Source: Actinomadura sp. K4S16 (GTDB taxonomy: Bacteria; Actinomycetota; Actinomycetes; Streptosporangiales; Streptosporangiaceae). From it: DNA of 64,000 nucleotides. The notes beneath the pieces were generated by a model that made no database searches, was not told the DNA's origin, and was given only the letters and a program-made list of their open reading frames with translations. The stretch is taken from assembly GCF_008327685.1 (NCBI RefSeq), contig NZ_BDDE01000009.1:62001-126000 (forward strand). The letters run 5' to 3'. Of this stretch, positions 11,260-19,034 are shown piece by piece. The first letter of the stretch is position 1, and every line of letters starts with the position of its first letter. The position numbers were made by a program, and so were the translations under genes.

Positions 11260-12192
11260 ATGAGCGACGCGATCCACATCGAGGGTCTCGTCAAGGCGTA
11301 CGGCCGCACCCGGGCTCTGGACGAGCTGCGGCTGCAGGTCCGCACCGGCGAGGTCCACGGGTTCCTCGGACCGAACGGGGCCGGCAAGACCACCACCATC
11401 CGCATCCTGCTCGGCCTGCTGCGGGCCGACGCCGGCGAGGTCCGGCTCCTCGGCGGCGACCCGTGGGAAGAGGCCACCGCGCTGCACCGGAGGCTGGCCT
11501 ACGTCCCCGGCGACGTCACGCTCTGGCCGGGGCTCTCGGGCGGCGAGGTCATCGACCTGCTCGGCCGGCTGCGCGGGGGGCTCAACAAGAACCGCAGGGC
11601 CGAACTGCTCGACCGGTTCGACCTGGACCCCCGCAAGAAGGCGCGCTCCTACTCCAAGGGCAACCGGCAGAAGGTGGCGCTGGTGGCCGCGCTCGCGTCC
11701 GACGTCGAGCTGCTCATCCTCGACGAGCCCACCTCGGGACTGGACCCGCTGATGGAGGCGGCCTTCCGCGAGTGCATCGACGAGGAGCGCAGCAGCGGCC
11801 GCACCGTCCTGCTGGCCAGCCACATCCTCGCCGAGGTCGAGGCGCTGTGCGACCGCGTCAGCATCATCCGCGACGGCCGGACCGTGGAGACGGGCACCCT
11901 CGCCGATCTGCGGCACTTCACCCGGATCTCCATCCAGGCCGAGCTGGCCGGGCCGCACGAGGGCCTCGGCTCCCAGCCGGGGGTGCACCACCTGGAGGAG
12001 CAGCCCGGTGGGCGGCTGACCTGCGAGGTCGACTCCGACCGGCTCGACGAGGTGCTGCAGGTGCTCTCCAAGGCCGGTGTCCGGTCCCTCATCAGCCGGC
12101 CTCCGACGCTGGAGGAGCTGTTCCTGCGCCACTACCAGAAGGAACCGGCCGGTGCCGGGGGGCAGGGCGCCCGGAACGGCCGGGTCGCCTGA
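11260..12192 (+). CDS. ABC transporter ATP-binding protein (antibiotic exporter)
   Basis: A 310-residue cytoplasmic ATPase subunit. Walker [11 protein letters not shown] lies near residues 38-47. The signature region reads [15 protein letters not shown] in place of LSGGQ, a variant common in exporter ATPases paired with polyketide-antibiotic permeases. Walker B is [12 protein letters not shown], followed by a switch His in [14 protein letters not shown]. The C-terminal ~80 residues form the accessory domain usual in DrrA-like proteins. A GAGGAG ribosome site overlaps the end of the TetR gene just upstream, and the stop overlaps the permease ATG by one base. It likely drives export of, or self-resistance to, the polyether. 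As the only ATPase in the window it may also serve the distant permease at 45952-47682. Confidence 0.95.
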   Translation: MSDAIHIEGLVKAYGRTRALDELRLQVRTGEVHGFLGPNGAGKTTTIRILLGLLRADAGEVRLLGGDPWEEATALHRRLAYVPGDVTLWPGLSGGEVIDLLGRLRGGLNKNRRAELLDRFDLDPRKKARSYSKGNRQKVALVAALASDVELLILDEPTSGLDPLMEAAFRECIDEERSSGRTVLLASHILAEVEALCDRVSIIRDGRTVETGTLADLRHFTRISIQAELAGPHEGLGSQPGVHHLEEQPGGRLTCEVDSDRLDEVLQVLSKAGVRSLISRPPTLEELFLRHYQKEPAGAGGQGARNGRVA

Positions 12193-13787
12193 TGGGCGCG
12201 CTGACGGGGACGCGCGGGCTCGTCCGGCTCATCCTGCGCCGCGACCGGTTCCTGATGCCGATCTGGGTCATCTACCTGGGCGTGGTGCCGTCCGCGTTCG
12301 CCTCCAGTACCGCCGACCTGTACCCGACCGTCGCCGACCGCCATGAGTACGCCCAGGTCAGCGGAAACAACCCGGCCTTCATCGCGCTGTTCGGGCCGCT
12401 CTACGACGAGGGCGTCGGCGGCATCGTGACCCAGCGGCTCGGGCTGATCCCGCTCGTCGTCGGGCTGCTCAGCCTGCTCACGGTCATCCGGCACACCCGC
12501 ACCGACGAGGAGGCCGGGCGCCGGGAGCTGCTGGGCTCGGCGGCCGTGAGCCGCCACGCCGGCCTGGCCGCCGCGCTCATCGTGACGATCGGCGCCAACC
12601 TCGTCCTCGCGCTCATCATGATGGCGGGACTCAACAAGCAGGATCTGCCGGCCGCGGGCGGTGTCGCGCTCGGGCTGGAGTTCGCCGCCGCCGGCTGCAT
12701 CTTCGCGGCGGTCGGCGCGCTGGCCGCCCAGCTCACCACGAGCGCCGGCGGCGCGCGAGCCATCGCCATCGGCGTGCTCGGCGCCTCCCTTCTGCTGCGG
12801 ATCGCCGGTGACAGCGGGGGAGCGACCTGGCTTTCGTGGCTGTCGCCGATCGGATGGGTCCACCGCATCCGGCCGTACGCGGACGAGCGCTGGTGGGTGC
12901 TCGGGATCGTCGTCGTCGCCATCGCCGGCCTCGTCGCCGCGAGCGTTGCCCTGTCGGCACGCCGCGACGTCGGCGCCGGTGTGCTGCCGCCGCGTCTCGG
13001 TCCGGCCGAGGCGGCGGGACGGCTGCGCAGCCCCCTGGCCCTCGCCTGGCGGCTGCACCGGGCGCCGTTGCTGGGCTGGACGGCGGGCTTCGCCGTGATC
13101 GGCGTGGTGCTGGGCGGAGTGGCCAAGGGCGTCGCCGACATGATGCGCGACAACGAGAGCCTGCACGACGTCTTCACCCGGATGGGCGGTGCCTCGGGCT
13201 TCAGTGACGCCTTCCTCAGCTCGATGATGGGCCTGTTCGGGCTCATCGCGGCGGCCTACGCGATTCAGGCGGCGCTGCGGATGCGTGCCGAGGAGGACGG
13301 GCTGAGAGCCGACCCCGTGCTCGCCACCTCCGTCGGGAGGCTCCAGTGGGCGGGAGGGCACCTGCTGTTCTCGCTGCTCGGCCCGGCCGTCGTGCTGACG
13401 GTCGCGGGCCTCGCCGCGGGGCTGACGCATGGCATCAACACCGGCGACCCCGGGCACGAGGTGCCCCGCGTGCTCGGCGGGGCCCTCGTCCAGCTCCCCG
13501 CCGTGTGGGTGCTCGCGGGACTCACCATCGCGCTGTTCGGTATCCTGCCGCAGTTCACGCTGGCGAGCTGGGGCGCGCTCGCGGTGTTCGTCCTGCTCGG
13601 GCAGATCGGATCGGCGATGCAGCTCAGCCAGAAGGCGCTGGACGTCTCCCCGTTCACCCACATTCCCAAGCTGCCGGGAGGAGAGGTCGCGGTGCAGCCG
13701 CTGGTCTGGCTGGCCGCCATCGCGGCCGTCCTCACCGTCGCGGGCCTGTTGCGGTTCCGCACCCGCGACGTCAAGTCGGTCGCCTGA
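12192..13787 (+). CDS. ABC transporter permease (polyketide-antibiotic exporter family)
   Basis: A 531-residue membrane protein with about twelve hydrophobic segments in two similar halves (each beginning near LRRDRFLMPIW or LAWRLHRAPLLGW). Characteristic family segments are TDEEAGRRELLGS, SWLSPIGWVHRIRPYADERWW and DVSPFTHIPKLPGG, seen in permeases annotated as exporters of polyketide antibiotics. The start ATG at 12192 shares its A with the TGA stop of the ATPase gene, indicating translational coupling. It should form the channel partner of the ATPase at 11260-12192. A strong 12-bp hairpin follows at 13825-13857. Confidence 0.94.
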   Translation: MGALTGTRGLVRLILRRDRFLMPIWVIYLGVVPSAFASSTADLYPTVADRHEYAQVSGNNPAFIALFGPLYDEGVGGIVTQRLGLIPLVVGLLSLLTVIRHTRTDEEAGRRELLGSAAVSRHAGLAAALIVTIGANLVLALIMMAGLNKQDLPAAGGVALGLEFAAAGCIFAAVGALAAQLTTSAGGARAIAIGVLGASLLLRIAGDSGGATWLSWLSPIGWVHRIRPYADERWWVLGIVVVAIAGLVAASVALSARRDVGAGVLPPRLGPAEAAGRLRSPLALAWRLHRAPLLGWTAGFAVIGVVLGGVAKGVADMMRDNESLHDVFTRMGGASGFSDAFLSSMMGLFGLIAAAYAIQAALRMRAEEDGLRADPVLATSVGRLQWAGGHLLFSLLGPAVVLTVAGLAAGLTHGINTGDPGHEVPRVLGGALVQLPAVWVLAGLTIALFGILPQFTLASWGALAVFVLLGQIGSAMQLSQKALDVSPFTHIPKLPGGEVAVQPLVWLAAIAAVLTVAGLLRFRTRDVKSVA

Positions 13788-13824
13788 CCGGCTGGGCGGC
13801 ACGGCCACACTGCGCGGCACCGGT

Positions 13825-13857
13825 GCCGCCCGCCGGGGATCGAGTCCGGCGGGCGGC
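13825..13857 (+). terminator. Perfect 12-bp stem hairpin after the exporter operon
   Basis: GCCGCCCGCCGG (13825-13836) and CCGGCGGGCGGC (13846-13857) are perfect inverted complements around a 9-base loop, 38 bp after the permease stop and 30 bp before the next start. There is no T-run, as is common for terminators in GC-rich actinomycetes. It probably separates the TetR/ABC operon from the LAL-type gene. Confidence 0.6.
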
Positions 13858-13887
13858 CCGTCGCCTCCTCGACGAAGGAGACGTGGC

Positions 13888-15054
13888 TTGCACACAGTGG
13901 AGCGCGACCAAGAACTGCAGCGGCTGGACGCCCTGCTGGCCGACTGCCGGCACGGCGCGGGGGGAGCGGCGCTGGTGAGCGGCGCGGTGGCGTCCGGCAA
14001 GACCGAGCTGCTGCACGCCTTCACCGAGCGCGCCGTCGCGGCGGGAGCGTTGTACTTCGAGGCCGGGACCCCTCTCGGCGAACCCGGCGATCCCGCCGAC
14101 CTCACCGAGGGCCTGCTACAAGGCATGGAGCTGTTCGCCGAGGAGACCGGGAGGCCGAGACCCGGCGCGCCGACTCCCGCGGGGCCGCGCGGAGGCGGCC
14201 TGCCCTCCGACGAGACTGCGCGGCGGCTGCACGCCCTGCTGCTCGCCTTAGCCGAGCGCGATCCGGTCGTGGTGGGCGTGGACGACACGCACCGGGTCAC
14301 CCTCTCCTCGCTGAGGGACCTGCTCGGCGTGGTCCGCGGCCTGCGCGGCGCGCGCGTCATGATGATCTTCACCGACGCCGGGGTGGCCCACCCCGGACGC
14401 GGGGTGCTGCGCGAGGAGCTGTCCCGGCTGCCCGGCACACCGCTGCTGCGGATGCGCCCGCTGTCGCGCGAGGGCGCGGCCCGCATGTTCGCCTCCCGGC
14501 TCGGCGCCGCCCGCGCCGAGCGCCTCGCCGCGGGCGCCCTGGCCATCACCGGCGGCAGCCCGCTGCTGCTGCGCGGCCTGCTGGAGGACCAGCGGGACGC
14601 CGCCACGGGGAACGCCGGCCGGCTGGTGGTCGGGCCCGGTTTCGAGCGCGCGGTACTGGACTGCCTTCGGCGCGGGGACGAGGACACCCGGCGGCTGGCC
14701 GAGGCCGTGGCCGTGCTCGGCGACATGGCCGTCCCGCGCACGGTGGCCGACCTGCTCGGCTGGGCGGAACCGGACCTGGGCGGGCCGCTGAACGCCCTCG
14801 GCACGGCCGGACTGCTTGACTCGGTGCGGTTCCGGCACGAGGCCGCTCGCTTGGCCGTCCTGGCCGGCATGGAACCCGCGCGGCGCAGCGATCTGCACAT
14901 GCGCTCGGCCCGCCTCCTCTACCGGAAAGGCGCGAAAGCAGATGACGTGGCCCATCACGTCGTGGCCGCCAGCCAATGGGTGACGCTGGAATATCTGGCC
15001 CGGGGGCGTGACGCGAATGGAATCGGAAAAGCGCGGAGCGCCGGTGCCGAATAG
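13888..15054 (+). CDS. Truncated LAL-type regulator (ATPase domain only, with TTA codon)
   Basis: A 388-residue protein matching the N-terminal AAA/ATPase region of LuxR-family LAL regulators such as PikD and FkbN, which are usually about 900 residues. It opens with the typical TVERDQELQRLDALLADCR, has Walker A GAVASGKTEL (about residues 31-40) and Walker B-like VVVGVDDTH, then the winged region ending near AARLLYRKGAKADDVAHH, where full-length proteins go on into TPR-like repeats. No C-terminal LuxR helix-turn-helix is present: the gene stops at TAG 15054 and an unrelated P450 follows. The TTG at 13888 is chosen because AAGGAG lies 7 bp upstream; earlier in-frame codons lie inside the permease gene. 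Codon 14248-14250 is TTA, so translation may depend on bldA tRNA. It cannot bind DNA in the usual way; it may be a decaying gene or an ATP-dependent modulator. Confidence 0.82.
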   Translation: MHTVERDQELQRLDALLADCRHGAGGAALVSGAVASGKTELLHAFTERAVAAGALYFEAGTPLGEPGDPADLTEGLLQGMELFAEETGRPRPGAPTPAGPRGGGLPSDETARRLHALLLALAERDPVVVGVDDTHRVTLSSLRDLLGVVRGLRGARVMMIFTDAGVAHPGRGVLREELSRLPGTPLLRMRPLSREGAARMFASRLGAARAERLAAGALAITGGSPLLLRGLLEDQRDAATGNAGRLVVGPGFERAVLDCLRRGDEDTRRLAEAVAVLGDMAVPRTVADLLGWAEPDLGGPLNALGTAGLLDSVRFRHEAARLAVLAGMEPARRSDLHMRSARLLYRKGAKADDVAHHVVAASQWVTLEYLARGRDANGIGKARSAGAE

Positions 15055-15069
15055 GGGTCCGGTAGGGGT
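15052..15069 (+). promoter_or_regulatory. Direct repeat TAGGGGT, 11-bp phase, upstream of P450
   Basis: TAGGGGT occurs at 15052-15058 and again at 15063-15069, exactly 11 bp apart. The first copy overlaps the TAG stop of the preceding gene. Tandem heptamers at 11-bp spacing are the classical form of SARP binding sites. A possible -10 box TACCGT lies at 15093-15098, about 30 bp after the start of the proximal copy. The first ATAGGGG begins 76 bp before the P450 start, the same distance as in front of the epoxidase. Confidence 0.5.
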
Positions 15070-15126
15070 TATCCCGCCCGGGAGCGCGGAACTACCGTCG
15101 CTCCAGACGTTCCCCGGGAGGCGCCC

Positions 15127-16323
15127 ATGGCCCAGCAGACGATCTGCGAGACGGCACCGTCCGCCGCGGACGGCGGCTCTGACCTGATCGCGTGGGCGCA
15201 CCGGATGCAGGACGAGTGCCCGGTCGGACGGGACGCGCAGGGCGTATGGAACGTCGTTCGCGCCGCGGAGGCGCAGCGCGTGCTGTCGGAACCGTCGTCC
15301 TTCTCCAGCGATCCCTCGCACGCCTTCCCCGCCGCCGGCCGCTTCCGGGGGAACATGCTCTGGCTGGATCCGCCCGAGCACCGCAAGCTGCGCACCATCG
15401 TCAGCCGGGTCTTCGTCCCCAAGGCGGTCTCGGCGCTGGAGCCCGAGATCCGGAAGGTTGCCGCCGGCCTGCTGGACGCGGCGGGCGGCGCGGACGAGAT
15501 CGAGCTCGTCTCTCAGTTCACCCAGCCGCTGCCCGTGATCGTCATCGCCGAGCTGCTCGGCATCCCGAGCCTGGACCTCGCCCAGTTCAAGGCCTGGGCG
15601 GACCGGATGCTGGGCGCCGTCGTGCTCGACCCGCTCGCGAACGAGGACGCGCGGCGGGAGATCGCGATGGGCACGATGGAGATGAACGCCTACCTGCTGG
15701 AGCACGTGCGGCGCAGGCGGGCGGCCCCGCGCGAGGACCTGCTCAGCCGGCTGGTGGCCACGCAGGTCGGCGGCGACCGGCTCGACGACCAGGAGGTCGT
15801 GAACTTCAGCCGCGTCCTGCTGGAGGCAGGGCATGTCACCACGACGATGATGCTCAGCAACGCGATCTGGTGCTTCGAGGAGGATCCGGGGCTGGCCGCC
15901 CGGCTGAGGGCGGACCGCTCGCTCCTGCCGAGCGCGATCGAGGAGCTGCTGCGGTACCGGCCCCCGGTGCTGATGGTGCTGCGCTACACCCGGACCGACG
16001 TCGAGCTTGCGGACACCCGCATCCCGGCGGGTTCGGTGGTGAAGGTGTGGATCGTCGCGGCGAACCGGGACCCGCGCCAGTTCGACCGCCCGGACGTCTT
16101 CGACCTCGGCCGGCACCCCAACGGCCACCTGGCCTTCGGGAAGGGCATCCACTACTGCCTGGGGTCCCAGCTCGCCCGGCTGGAGGGCGAACTCGGGCTG
16201 AACCTGTTGTTCGACCGCTTCCCGGACCTGCGCATCACCCCGGGAGCGGACCTCGAGTTCTATCCCCAGAACTTCTTCGGGATGAAGCGGCTGCCCGTCA
16301 CGGTGTCCCGGTCCGGCCGGTAG
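15127..16323 (+). CDS. Cytochrome P450 (tailoring hydroxylase)
   Basis: A 398-residue soluble bacterial P450. The heme-ligand loop is FGKGIHYCLGSQLARLE with Cys near residue 344; the K-helix ExxR is EELLR near 272. The I-helix segment reads LLEAGHVTTTMM: the AG and Thr are present, but the acidic residue usually before the Thr is replaced by Val. It is closely similar throughout to the second P450 at 52969-54165 (shared SMLWLDPPEH/NMLWLDPPEH, NPH/NGH-AFGKGIHYCLG and HPQNFFG/YPQNFFG segments), so the two arose by duplication. It probably hydroxylates the polyether chain late in the pathway. The 3' end overlaps the convergent SnoaL-like gene by 26 bp. A phased TAGGGGT repeat lies in its upstream region. 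Confidence 0.94.
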   Translation: MAQQTICETAPSAADGGSDLIAWAHRMQDECPVGRDAQGVWNVVRAAEAQRVLSEPSSFSSDPSHAFPAAGRFRGNMLWLDPPEHRKLRTIVSRVFVPKAVSALEPEIRKVAAGLLDAAGGADEIELVSQFTQPLPVIVIAELLGIPSLDLAQFKAWADRMLGAVVLDPLANEDARREIAMGTMEMNAYLLEHVRRRRAAPREDLLSRLVATQVGGDRLDDQEVVNFSRVLLEAGHVTTTMMLSNAIWCFEEDPGLAARLRADRSLLPSAIEELLRYRPPVLMVLRYTRTDVELADTRIPAGSVVKVWIVAANRDPRQFDRPDVFDLGRHPNGHLAFGKGIHYCLGSQLARLEGELGLNLLFDRFPDLRITPGADLEFYPQNFFGMKRLPVTVSRSGR

Positions 16324-16708
16324 CCGGCTCCTCGTCCACCAGCGTCACATCGGAGGCGCTCCAGAACACCCGGACGTCCTCAATGAGACCGTCGTCGCCG
16401 ACGCCGAGCAGGCCGATCAGGGTGTACCGGACCCGCTTGCCGCGAGGCACGGACGGGTCCGACACGGTGACGGTCGCCGGCAGCAGCACGTGCCGGCCGT
16501 CCATGGCGGCCACCGGCGTACCCGGCTCCTCGCTCACCCGTCCGGCGATGGCCCGGGCGAGGTGCTCGCGCAGGGCTCTGGGGGAGCCGACCGGATCCTC
16601 GAAGACGGCATCGTCGCGGAACAGCGCGAGGACCCCTTCGAGGTCTCCCGCGTTCATCCGGGCGCAGTACTCCAGAGCGATCCTCTTGCGGGCCATTTCG
16701 CCGGCCAT
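16298..16708 (-). CDS. SnoaL-fold protein, MonB-like epoxide hydrolase/cyclase 1
   Basis: A 136-residue protein of the SnoaL/ketosteroid-isomerase-like fold. It resembles MonBI/MonBII of monensin biosynthesis in length and landmarks: ARKRIALEYCARMNAGDLEG near the N-terminus, AVFEDPVGS with a conserved acidic residue, and a C-terminal GLIEDVRVFWSASDVTLV. MonB-type enzymes open polyepoxides in a cascade that builds the ether rings. The start at 16708 is supported by GGAGG five bases upstream. The gene is antisense to its neighbours: its 3' end overlaps the P450 by 26 bp, and its 5' end is divergent from the epoxidase, the enzyme whose product it should act on. A generic polyketide-cyclase or dehydratase role is the alternative, but the epoxidase context makes the polyether reading much likelier. 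Confidence 0.87.
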   Translation of the reverse strand: MAGEMARKRIALEYCARMNAGDLEGVLALFRDDAVFEDPVGSPRALREHLARAIAGRVSEEPGTPVAAMDGRHVLLPATVTVSDPSVPRGKRVRYTLIGLLGVGDDGLIEDVRVFWSASDVTLVDEEPATGRTGTP

Positions 16709-16780
16709 GAAATCCTCCGCCGCTCGGCTAAGGGGATTCTATGGGCGGCTCGCCCGCATTCAATTCAGCGCGGATGAATC

Positions 16781-16808
16781 AGGGGCGATGGCGGCCGGAA
16801 ATAGGGGG
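16781..16808 (+). promoter_or_regulatory. Candidate operator between SnoaL-1 and the epoxidase
   Basis: AGGGG begins at 16781 and again at 16803, 22 bp apart, in the 168-bp divergent gap. The second copy reads AAATAGGGGGTCGG, close to the P450 upstream site, and its ATAGGGG begins 76 bp before the epoxidase start. TATCGC at 16830-16835, about 29 bp downstream of the motif, is a possible -10 box; TATCGCG also follows the PKS B motif at 27 bp. Confidence 0.5.
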
Positions 16809-16876
16809 TCGGTTTTCTTGCCGGTCCCGTATCGCGCTGCGAGCGTGAGGGAAACGAGGTTGAGGAGACGCCCGAG

Positions 16877-18280
16877 ATGACCAGACGGACCCATGCCGTC
16901 GTGCTGGGCGGCAGTGTGGCGGGGATGCTGGCGGCCGCGGCCCTGGCACGTCACCTGGACGCCGTGACCGTCGTGGAGCGCGACGTCCTCCCCGGCGGGC
17001 CGGACCATCGGCGCGGGCTGCCGCAGGCGCGCCACGCGCATCTGCTGTGGTCCGGGGGAGCCAGGGTGATCGACAAGCTGCTCCCGGGCACGATGGAGCG
17101 GCTGTACCGGGCCGGTGCGCGCAAGATCAGCATGTATCAGGACATGGTGTCGCTCACGTCGCACGGGTGGCAGCATCGGTTCCCCACCGAGCACTTCATG
17201 ATCGCCTGTTCGCGTCCGCTGCTGGACTGGACCGTCCGGGACCAGGTCGGAGCCGGGGGCTCCGTCACGGTGCTCGGCGGGACGGAGGCGACCGGGCTCC
17301 TGGGCGACGCCGAGCGGGTGCGCGGCGTCCGCCTGCGCGGGACGGCGGAGGGGACCGTCACCGACCTGGAGGCGGACCTGGTGGTGGACGCGACCGGGCG
17401 AGGTTCCCCGCTGCGGCGCTGGCTGGCCGGGCTCGGGCTCCCGGAGGTGCCCGAAGAGGTCGTGGACTCCGGCATCGCCTACGCCACGAGGATATTCCGC
17501 GCGCCGGCGGAGCCCTTCCCGGTGGTGTCGCACTACGCCGACCACCGCACGGGACGGCCGGGGCACAACGTGGTGCTGCTGCCCATCGAGGACGGGCAGT
17601 GGATCGTGACGGTGTCGGGCACCCGGGGCGGCGAGCCGCCGGCCGGCGAGGAAGGGTTCGCCGAGTTCGTGCGCGCCGCGCGGCACCCCCTGGTGTCGGA
17701 GTTTCTCGCCGGGGCCGATCCGCTCACGGAGGTGCGCGGCACGCGCAGCACGTCCAATCGCCGGCTCCGCTACGAGGGACTGAACCGTTGGCCCGACGGA
17801 CTGGCCGTTCTCGGGGACGCGCTGGTGGCCTTCAACCCGGTGTACGGGCACGGCATGGGGGCGGCGGCTCTCAGCGCGGCCGCGCTCGGCGAGGAGATCT
17901 CGCGCGACGGCGTCGGCGGCGGCGCGGCGCGTCGTGCGCAGAAGTCGATCGGGGCCGTGGTGGACGGCCCGTGGTCGCTGGCGGTCTCCCAGGACATCTT
18001 CTACCCGGGCTGCCGGGTGGACGTCGCCGACGCCCGCTGGATCGCGGTGCTGAGGAGACAGCGGGCCTTCGCCGACCTCGTCACCGAGACCGCGATCCGG
18101 GATCCTCGCGTGGGCGCGGCGGTCGCGGGCGTGACCAGCCTGTCGGCCCCGTTGAACAGCCTGGAGCATCCCGACGTGATCGCCGCGCTGCGGCGCGGGC
18201 CGACCCGTCCGCCGCTCAGCCGCCCGCAGCTCACACCCGCGGAGCTGGCCGTTCGCGGCACGGTTCGGACGGCCCGCTAG
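16877..18280 (+). CDS. FAD-dependent polyene epoxidase (MonCI/Lsd18-like)
   Basis: A 467-residue flavoprotein monooxygenase matching the polyether epoxidases MonCI and Lsd18 in length and motifs. FAD is bound by the N-terminal AVVLGGSVAGMLAAAALARH; further family segments are GLPQARHAHLLWSGGAR, GWQHRFPTEHFMIACSRPLL, VVDATGRGSP, LPIEDGQWIVTVSGTRGGEP and the second flavin motif GDALVAFNPVYGHGM near residue 312. It is expected to epoxidise several E-double bonds of the linear polyketide, possibly while bound to a carrier, before MonB-type enzymes open the epoxides into tetrahydrofuran/pyran rings. GAGGAGACG provides a ribosome site. It is flanked on each side by a SnoaL-like gene on the opposite strand and overlaps the second by about 50 bp at the 3' end. 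As the only epoxidase in the window it probably performs all epoxidations. Confidence 0.93.
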   Translation: MTRRTHAVVLGGSVAGMLAAAALARHLDAVTVVERDVLPGGPDHRRGLPQARHAHLLWSGGARVIDKLLPGTMERLYRAGARKISMYQDMVSLTSHGWQHRFPTEHFMIACSRPLLDWTVRDQVGAGGSVTVLGGTEATGLLGDAERVRGVRLRGTAEGTVTDLEADLVVDATGRGSPLRRWLAGLGLPEVPEEVVDSGIAYATRIFRAPAEPFPVVSHYADHRTGRPGHNVVLLPIEDGQWIVTVSGTRGGEPPAGEEGFAEFVRAARHPLVSEFLAGADPLTEVRGTRSTSNRRLRYEGLNRWPDGLAVLGDALVAFNPVYGHGMGAAALSAAALGEEISRDGVGGGAARRAQKSIGAVVDGPWSLAVSQDIFYPGCRVDVADARWIAVLRRQRAFADLVTETAIRDPRVGAAVAGVTSLSAPLNSLEHPDVIAALRRGPTRPPLSRPQLTPAELAVRGTVRTAR

Positions 18281-18782
18281 TCGGGCCCCCGGCGGTGGAC
18301 CGGGTGGTGGGCCGGGCGGGCATGGTCAGGACATCTCGTTCGTCGACGACGGTCACGTCGGTGCGGCCCCAATAGGCGCGCATCACGGCGATGAGGCCGC
18401 TCCCGTCCACCTCGATCACCATCACGTAGTGGATCTGGAGCCGTTTGCCTGGGCCGGCGGGTTTCCCGTCCCAATCCATGAAGCCCTGGGAGGACAGAAG
18501 GGGCGCCGTCGTGCGGAAGTCCAGGTGCGCGGTCACCGGCACCGCGGCTTGCTTTCCGTTCAGTGCGCCGACCGGATCGTGCGCGTATTCATGGACGCCG
18601 CAATGAATGGCGCCCATGGCGTGCTGCCGGAGTTCCGCGTGCCCGCGCCGAATACCCGACCCGACGGGGTCTTCGAAACGCACGCCGGGTGAGTAGAGGC
18701 GCAGGAGGCCGGTGACGTCGCGCGCGTTGACCCTCCTGCAGTGCTCGACCACTAGATCCTTGCAAGCCCGGTCATCGAGCAT
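18231..18782 (-). CDS. SnoaL-fold protein, MonB-like epoxide hydrolase/cyclase 2
   Basis: A second MonB-like protein of about 183 residues. Core landmarks parallel those of the first copy: CKDLVVEHCRRVNARDVTGLL, VRFEDPVGSG, and a C-terminal GLIAVMRAYWGRTDVTVV. Two separate MonB proteins per cluster occur in monensin (MonBI/MonBII), where they act together as a heterodimer, while Lsd19 fuses two such domains. The start at 18782 (MLDDRACKD) is preferred because GAGGAG lies 6 bp upstream; an ATG at 18815 would add 11 residues without a site. The C-terminal ~25 residues beyond the fold are Pro/Thr/Ser-rich and are encoded antisense to the end of the epoxidase gene, so they may be dispensable. The gene is divergent from PKS B. 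Confidence 0.85.
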   Translation of the reverse strand: MLDDRACKDLVVEHCRRVNARDVTGLLRLYSPGVRFEDPVGSGIRRGHAELRQHAMGAIHCGVHEYAHDPVGALNGKQAAVPVTAHLDFRTTAPLLSSQGFMDWDGKPAGPGKRLQIHYVMVIEVDGSGLIAVMRAYWGRTDVTVVDERDVLTMPARPTTRSTAGGPTSGPSEPCRERPAPRV

Positions 18783-18837
18783 GGACATCTCCTCAAGGTG
18801 CTTGCGGCCGGCCATGTCGCACCACCCATTCTGGCCT

Positions 18838-18911
18838 CCCCTAGCGGTTCTCGTTGACCCCTAAAAGAGGATGTCGTCCCCCTGTGCTGAGGGGCTGAAA
18901 AATAGGGTCAA
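18838..18911. promoter_or_regulatory. Divergent control region between SnoaL-2 and PKS B
   Basis: This 252-bp gap holds several copies of the shared motif: CCCCTA at 18838-18843 and 18858-18863, CCCCCT at 18878-18883, and AAATAGGG at 18900-18907. The outer elements form an imperfect inverted repeat, TTGACCCCTA (18854-18863) and TAGGGTCAA (18903-18911). TATCGCG at 18929-18935 is a possible -10 box for PKS B. It likely controls the large PKS B-C-SARP-D operon and the SnoaL-2 gene together. Confidence 0.45.
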
Positions 18912-19034
18912 GGGAACTGCCTGGACATTATCGCGGCGTGTGCATGAAGGTTTGCCCACCGTGTTCTTGAAGGGCCGGAACCGCTGTGTAAAAGTCGCGA
19001 ATCACAGACCCCGAATTAGTGGAGTCGGGCACCG

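Noticed and set aside
13429..13887. Upstream in-frame extension of the LAL-type gene
   Set aside because: It lies within the permease coding sequence and its terminator. AAGGAG before TTG 13888 and the conserved VERDQEL start fix the real N-terminus.
12132..14900. Very long open frame on the minus strand across the exporter operon and LAL gene
   Set aside because: It is antisense to three well-supported genes, shows Arg/Gln/Pro-rich low-complexity translation and no family motifs. Such frames arise from GC-rich codon bias.
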